A stretch of DNA of 36,824 nucleotides, taken from assembly GCF_000372745.1 (NCBI RefSeq), contig NZ_KB889721.1, forward strand, positions 1 to 36,824, read 5' to 3'. Positions within the stretch are counted from its first letter, which is position 1, and each line of letters opens with the position of its first letter. The DNA comes from Embleya scabrispora DSM 41855. GTDB lineage: Bacteria > Actinomycetota > Actinomycetes > Streptomycetales > Streptomycetaceae. The position numbers and the translations under genes were made by a program. This document shows positions 33,188 to 36,824 of this stretch, piece after piece. The notes below the pieces were generated by a model. The model saw only the letters and a program-made list of their open reading frames with translations. It was not told the origin of the DNA and made no database searches.

Positions 33188-33757
33188 TCAGCCCTCGTAG
33201 GTCGACGCGATCGGCTGGTGTCCGTTCCAGACCACGAACACGGACGAGGTTCGCCGGTTGTTGACGAAGTCCACCCGGATCCACTTGTCGCCGGGCCACA
33301 CCTTCACCGCCCAGCCCGGGTTCGGGGTCGCGGCGATCAGGGTCGCGCTCGTGGCCTGATACCGGAACGAGGCCCGCCCGCCACGCACCTCGAAACTCTG
33401 CACCGCGGGCGCCGGCGGTTCCTCCCGAAGCTGCGCCGGCGGTACGGCCGGCACCGACGCGGATTTCGGCGACGGCGCGGCGGAGGACGCGGACGGCGTC
33501 GCCGATGCCGACGTCGGCGGCAGCGTGCGGTTGATGGCGGAGATCAGGTCGGGTGCCTCGCCGGCCGACGATGCGTCCGGCGTCGGCGGCGGAGAGGTCA
33601 TCGTCGGCGGCGGCTCCTCCCCGGCGATCGGAGTCGGTGGCCGCGGCGGCTCGAACACGGTGTCGCGCAACACGCTGCGCACGCCCCACCAGGACAGCGC
33701 GACGGCCATCGCGGTGACCGCGAGCCACACCGAGATCGATGTGATGGTTCTCCGCAC
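33188..33757 (-). CDS. Membrane-anchored extracytoplasmic protein of unknown function
   Basis: A 189-residue protein with an N-terminal signal anchor (about residues 7-30), a Pro/Ser/Ala/Thr-rich linker (38-118), and a small C-terminal beta domain (120-189) ending VFVVWNGHQPIAS. GTG at 33757 is chosen because GGAGGAG lies 7 bases upstream; an ATG at 33844 would put 29 charged residues before the anchor and overlap the divergent response-regulator start. Being divergent from the two-component genes, it may be a target or an extracellular input of that system. No family recognised. Confidence 0.78.
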   Translation of the reverse strand: MRRTITSISVWLAVTAMAVALSWWGVRSVLRDTVFEPPRPPTPIAGEEPPPTMTSPPPTPDASSAGEAPDLISAINRTLPPTSASATPSASSAAPSPKSASVPAVPPAQLREEPPAPAVQSFEVRGGRASFRYQATSATLIAATPNPGWAVKVWPGDKWIRVDFVNNRRTSSVFVVWNGHQPIASTYEG

Positions 33758-33842
33758 GAGCCCGCTCCTCCAGCCTCTGTTCCGCCCCCGGGTTTCCCTC
33801 CCGGGCCGGCCGGATCGGAGAGTACGGGTACGGTTCCGAACC

Positions 33843-34520
33843 ATGGCACAGGTGCTCGTGGTCGAGGACGACCAATTCGTACGTTCGGCGCTGATTCGCT
33901 ACCTCACGTCGTCCTCGCACGCCGTTCGCAGCGTCGGAACGGCTCTCGAAGCGTTGCGCGAAGTCGCCCAATACCCCTTCGATGTGGTCATCCTCGACCT
34001 CGGCCTGCCGGACCTGGACGGTTCCGAGGCATTGAAGATGTTGCGCGGCATATCCGACGTGCCGGTGATCATCGCGACGGCCCGGGACGACGAGGCGGAA
34101 GTGGTCCGGCTGCTCAACGCGGGCGCCGACGACTACGTGACGAAGCCGTTCTCCGGCGAACACCTGGGCGCGCGCATGTCGGCGGTGCTGCGCCGCGCGC
34201 GCGGACGGACCACGCCGGACGTGTTCACCGTCGGCGGGCTGTCGATCGACAACAGGCGCCGGGAGGCACACCTGGACGGCCGGGAGCTGGAGCTGACCCG
34301 GCGCGAATTCGACCTGTTGGCGTTCCTTGCCTCGCGGGCCGGGACGGTGGTGCCGCGGCGGGAGATCCTCGCCGAGGTGTGGGGCCAGTCGTACGGTGAC
34401 GATCAGACCATCGACGTGCACCTGTCCTGGCTGCGGCGCAAGCTCGGCGAGAAGGCGCGGGAGCCGAGGTATCTGCATACCGTGCGGGGTGTCGGGGTGA
34501 AACTGGAGCCGCCGGCGTGA
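33843..34520 (+). CDS. OmpR/PhoB-family response regulator
   Basis: A 225-residue response regulator. Receiver domain 1-115 with acidic pair E8/D9/D10, phospho-acceptor D52 (VVILDLGLPDLDG), T79 and K101 (YVTKPF). The OmpR-type winged helix spans about 127-225 (RREFDLLAFLASRAGTVV, HLSWLRRKLGEK). ATG at 33843; TACGGT at 33829-33834 would put transcription start almost at the ATG, so the message may be leaderless. Its stop overlaps the kinase GTG (GTGA), so the pair is co-translated. Target genes unknown, with the divergent secreted-protein gene a natural candidate. Confidence 0.93.
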   Translation: MAQVLVVEDDQFVRSALIRYLTSSSHAVRSVGTALEALREVAQYPFDVVILDLGLPDLDGSEALKMLRGISDVPVIIATARDDEAEVVRLLNAGADDYVTKPFSGEHLGARMSAVLRRARGRTTPDVFTVGGLSIDNRRREAHLDGRELELTRREFDLLAFLASRAGTVVPRREILAEVWGQSYGDDQTIDVHLSWLRRKLGEKAREPRYLHTVRGVGVKLEPPA

Positions 34521-36007
34521 GCCCGGGCTCGAACCCGGGCTCGGGGGCCGCCTCCGCCGGGGACGGGTCGGCACGTGCGCGTACGGCCGGTCGGGCGCAG
34601 GCTTCGGGAGGTCGGGCGGGCAAGCCGCCCCGGGCGCCCAAGGGGGTGCGGGGCACGCTGGTGTGGGTCTCGCTGGCGGTCACCACGATGGTCGCGCTGG
34701 CCTTTTTGATTCCGCTGGTTCTGGTGATCCGGGAGATCGCGGCGGACCGTGCCTTCACCGACGCCGAGCGGCAGGCCGCCGCGTTGCAGCCGGCGCTGGT
34801 GATCACCACCGACCGGGCGACGCTGGAGCCGGCGATCGCGAGTGTGCCGGCCGGTTCCAGTGGCCGGATCGCGATCCATCTGCCGGACGGCTCGGTACTG
34901 GGGCGCCCGCGGGCGAGCGATCACAGCGTGGCCACCGCGCGCGGGTCGGCCCGTTCGTTCCGGGTCCGGGCGGGCGGCGGATGGGCGTTGTTGCAACCGC
35001 TGCTGTTGGACCAGGGGCGGATCACCGTGGTCGAGGTGTACGTCCCGGACGGCGAACTGGAGCACGGCGTCAATACCGCCTGGATGGTGCTCACCGGCGT
35101 GGCGGTGCTCCTGGTCGGCGGCTCCGTGGTGGTCGCGGACCGACTCGGCGCACAGGTGGTGCGCTCGGCGCGGGGCCTGGCCTCGGCGGCCCGGGCGCTG
35201 GGTACCGGCGACCTGGCGGCCAGGATCGCGCCGCAGGGCCCCTCCGAACTCCATGAGGCTGCCACGTCGTTCAACACGATGGCGGATCGGGTGGAGCAAC
35301 TGCTGGCCAACGAGCGGGAGATGGCCGCCGACCTGTCGCATCGACTGCGCACGCCGCTCACCGCGCTGCGGCTGAACGCGGCGGCGCTGGGCGAGGACCC
35401 GGTGGCCGAGCAGACCCGGAACGCGGTGGCGCAGCTGGAGCGCGAGGTCGACGAACTGATCCGAACGGCGCGGCGATCGAGCGCGAGCATCGAGGCGGTG
35501 GGTTGCGATGCGGCCGAAGTGGTCCGCGAGCGGATGGACTTCTGGTCGGCGCTGGCCGAGGACGAGGACCGACCGTGGCAACTGGTGGGCGCGGATCAGC
35601 CGGTGCGGGTGCCGGTGCCGCGGGGCGAACTGGCGGCCGGGCTCGACGCGATGCTGGGCAACGTGTTCCGGCACACCGAGGAGGGCGCGCCGTTCTCGGT
35701 CACCCTGCACTCCGGCCGGGACACGGTGATCCTGCTCGTGGCCGACGGCGGCCCGGGAATCGCCGACCCGGAGAGCGCGCTGCGGCGCGGACACGGGCAG
35801 GGCGGCGACGGCTCCACGGGACTGGGGCTGGACATCGTCCGACGCCTCGCGGAGGCCACGGGCGGGGAGGTCGGGTTGGGGCGGTCGGTGCTGGGCGGCG
35901 CGGAGATCAGCGTGCGACTGGGCGGCGGGCGTACGGAGGCGGTCGTCCGACGGAGCCGGCGGGCGGGGAAGGGGGGTCGCGGTCGGCGACGGATGGGGGT
36001 GGGGTGA
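34517..36007 (+). CDS. Sensor histidine kinase
   Basis: A 496-residue membrane kinase partnered with the upstream response regulator. A 45-residue basic N-terminal tail precedes TM1 (48-72); the extracytoplasmic sensor is about 73-186; TM2 is 187-207; HAMP 208-260; HisKA with H275 (DLSHRLRTPLTALR); HATPase_c with N382 (NVFRHT), D410-G-G-P-G-I and G-S-T-G-L-G-L (432-438). All kinase boxes look functional. GTG at 34517 overlaps the regulator stop. The end (470-496) is Arg/Gly-rich and runs into low-complexity DNA. Signal unknown. Confidence 0.93.
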   Translation: MSPGSNPGSGAASAGDGSARARTAGRAQASGGRAGKPPRAPKGVRGTLVWVSLAVTTMVALAFLIPLVLVIREIAADRAFTDAERQAAALQPALVITTDRATLEPAIASVPAGSSGRIAIHLPDGSVLGRPRASDHSVATARGSARSFRVRAGGGWALLQPLLLDQGRITVVEVYVPDGELEHGVNTAWMVLTGVAVLLVGGSVVVADRLGAQVVRSARGLASAARALGTGDLAARIAPQGPSELHEAATSFNTMADRVEQLLANEREMAADLSHRLRTPLTALRLNAAALGEDPVAEQTRNAVAQLEREVDELIRTARRSSASIEAVGCDAAEVVRERMDFWSALAEDEDRPWQLVGADQPVRVPVPRGELAAGLDAMLGNVFRHTEEGAPFSVTLHSGRDTVILLVADGGPGIADPESALRRGHGQGGDGSTGLGLDIVRRLAEATGGEVGLGRSVLGGAEISVRLGGGRTEAVVRRSRRAGKGGRGRRRMGVG

Positions 36008-36240
36008 GGTGGGCGGGGATGGGCGTGGGGGATGGGGGGTGGATTGGTTCGGGGGTCGGTGGGTTGGTTTGCCGACTGGTTCGTTGTTCGGTTGGGGCTC
36101 GGGGGTTGGTTGGGATCCGGGTTGGGTCCGGGCTCGGGTCCGGGGGTGGGGTCGGTTTGGATTTCGCGGTTGGTTCGGGCTCGGGTCGCGCCTGGGGAGG
36201 GGTGCTCGGATGGGGGATCGAATGGGGGATCTTCTCACTG
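36008..36240 (+). other. G/T-rich low-complexity intergenic DNA
   Basis: No gene is supported. The plus strand is strongly skewed to G and T with many GGG/GGGG runs separated by short spacers, which could form G-quadruplexes. A perfect dyad CTCAC-T-GTGAG follows at 36234-36244. Open frames here lack any start context or family likeness. Confidence 0.6.
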
Positions 36241-36362
36241 TGAGTCACTGTTCATGTGCCGCCCGGCATCTCGACCTTGATCATCCCTTAAGTGCGCCTT
36301 AAACCCTTGTCTCGGGTCGAATCCGGTTGGGTCGACAGGTGTTCTTCGGCCACGGTTTTCAC

Positions 36363-36368
36363 TAGCCT
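36363..36368 (+). promoter_or_regulatory. Possible -10 box of the small-RNA gene
   Basis: TAGCCT at 36363-36368 lies in a locally less GC-rich stretch with no strong -35 17-18 bases upstream. It would start transcription near 36375, a few bases before the first hairpin. Confidence 0.4.
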
Positions 36369-36374
36369 TCAGAA

Positions 36375-36558
36375 CGACGGTCCATTCGGAACCAACGGGA
36401 CTCCCCCCTTTCCGAATGGCCCAGGCGCAGCCCAATCCCCCCCAGGGTCTGTAGCCGTTCGGGGATCTCGCATCCCCGGCCGCTCGTGTCCCCACCCCCA
36501 CCCGGGGCACGACGGCATCCCGACCCGAGAGCGAAAACTCTCGGGTCGGGCTTTTTTT
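36375..36558 (+). ncRNA. Probable 6C-type actinobacterial small RNA
   Basis: Four hairpins precede a strong terminator. Hairpin 1: CCATTCGGA (36382-36390) with TCCGAATGG (36411-36419), 9 bp, its loop holding CCCCCC (36403-36408). Hairpin 2: CAGGC (36422-36426) with GTCTG (36447-36451), its loop holding seven C (36437-36443). Hairpin 3: GGGGAT/ATCCCC (36461-36477). Hairpin 4: CGTGTCCCC/GGGGCACG (36485-36511), also with a C-rich loop. Two stem-loops each displaying six or more cytosines define the 6C RNA motif of actinobacteria (B11 in mycobacteria). No open frame fits here: minus-strand frame 36235-36510 contains a TTA codon and poor third positions. The 5' end is inferred from the TAGCCT box. 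Confidence 0.55.
36519..36558 (+). terminator. Strong intrinsic terminator of the small RNA
   Basis: CCCGACCCGAGAG (36519-36531) pairs perfectly with CTCTCGGGTCGGG (36538-36550), loop CGAAAA, followed by CTTTTTTT (36551-36558). It is the only canonical stem plus U-run in the window. Confidence 0.93.
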
Positions 36559-36610
36559 GTTGGCGGGGCGTGTTGTCGGGCTTGTGGGGAGGGGCGGGTC
36601 GCGGGGGGAG

Positions 36611-36700
36611 GCGCGGGGGTCGTGGGGATGGCGGGGTGACGCGCGGGGGTCGCGGGGATGGCGGGGTGACGCGCGGGGGTCGCGGCATAACGGAGGGATG
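36611..36700 (+). repeat. 30-bp tandem repeat
   Basis: Copies at 36611-36640 and 36641-36670 differ at one base (T/C at the 13th position); a third, 36671-36700, is degenerate in its second half. The units are G-rich. No gene covers them. Confidence 0.85.
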
Positions 36701-36755
36701 CGCCGGAGTCGTGGGGGCGGCGTTGCTTCTTGTTGGGCGACTTCGTCGCCGGCTC

Positions 36756-36816
36756 GCGAGGCACCGCCTTTTTCTCTCCCCCGCTTCGCTCCTCCGAGAA
36801 AAAGGCGGCCCCTCGC
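36756..36816. terminator. 21-bp imperfect inverted repeat, possible bidirectional terminator
   Basis: Arms 36756-36776 and 36796-36816 are complementary at 19 of 21 positions, around a 19-base loop. The inner arms read CCGCCTTTTTCTC and GAGAAAAAGGCGG. It ends 8 bases before the window edge, so its neighbour is unseen. Size and gene-free position fit a bidirectional terminator or a dispersed extragenic palindrome. Confidence 0.6.
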
Positions 36817-36824
36817 TCGGGACT

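Noticed and set aside
36308-36335. GGTCGAATCC resembling a tRNA T-arm or cobalamin-riboswitch fragment
   Set aside because: The T-loop is one base short of GTTCRANNC, there is no acceptor or anticodon stem around it, and the other conserved riboswitch blocks are missing.
36235-36510. 91-codon minus-strand open frame opposite the small RNA
   Set aside because: It contains a TTA codon and many A/T third positions, has no ribosome-binding site, and lies antisense to a well-formed hairpin series with terminator.
1-36824. CRISPR arrays, insertion sequences, prophage or tRNA/rRNA genes
   Set aside because: No regularly spaced repeat-spacer array, transposase or integrase reading frame, or tRNA-like clover could be seen on either strand.

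Overview
The window comes from a very GC-rich actinomycete, most likely of the Streptomyces/Embleya type. Coding third positions are strongly G/C, GTG starts and ATGA/GTGA overlaps are common, and the gene families are typical of that group: AfsR-like SARP, FGLLP-motif membrane protein, STAS/PP2C partner switching, PafBC-type damage promoter, 6C-like small RNA. Species cannot be named from the sequence. I support 28 full-length protein genes, one doubtful partial gene, one probable non-coding RNA, and several promoters, operators and terminators.

Layout. 1-3.5 kb: a pair of M16 peptidase-fold genes (one catalytic, one not) and a SRPBCC protein. 3.6-7.5 kb: recD2 helicase with a leaderless damage-type promoter, converging on the psd-pssA phosphatidylethanolamine operon. 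7.9-10.7 kb: a D-aminoacylase-like amidohydrolase and an imine-reductase-family oxidoreductase, each with a palindromic site upstream. 11-14.9 kb: a lipoprotein and two membrane proteins. 15-20 kb: a large AfsR-like SARP-ATPase followed by an SCP2-PhyH fusion dioxygenase whose promoter carries 11-bp direct repeats in SARP geometry. 20.2-22 kb: HSL-type hydrolase and a PTH2-like peptidyl-tRNA hydrolase.

22.3-27.4 kb holds the most interesting locus. A two-gene operon encodes a PAS-GAF-PP2C phosphatase and a stand-alone cobalamin-binding protein that carries the W-x9-E-H signature of CarH/LitR light sensors but no DNA-binding domain. A STAS anti-sigma-factor antagonist lies on each side. A second SCP2-PhyH fusion paralogue follows. 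The arrangement suggests a B12-dependent (possibly light-dependent) input to a partner-switching sigma-factor cascade; no kinase or sigma factor is in the window.

27.6-31.5 kb: a FadR-type GntR regulator divergent from lutABC (L-lactate oxidation) with a TGGT-N3-ACCA operator between them. 31.7-36 kb: a protein with two C-x2-H/C-x2-C zinc-finger-like modules, a DJ-1/PfpI protein, a secreted protein and an OmpR-type two-component system. 36-36.8 kb: no protein gene. It contains G/T-rich low-complexity DNA, a probable 6C-type small RNA ending in a strong intrinsic terminator, a 30-bp tandem repeat and a 21-bp imperfect inverted repeat.
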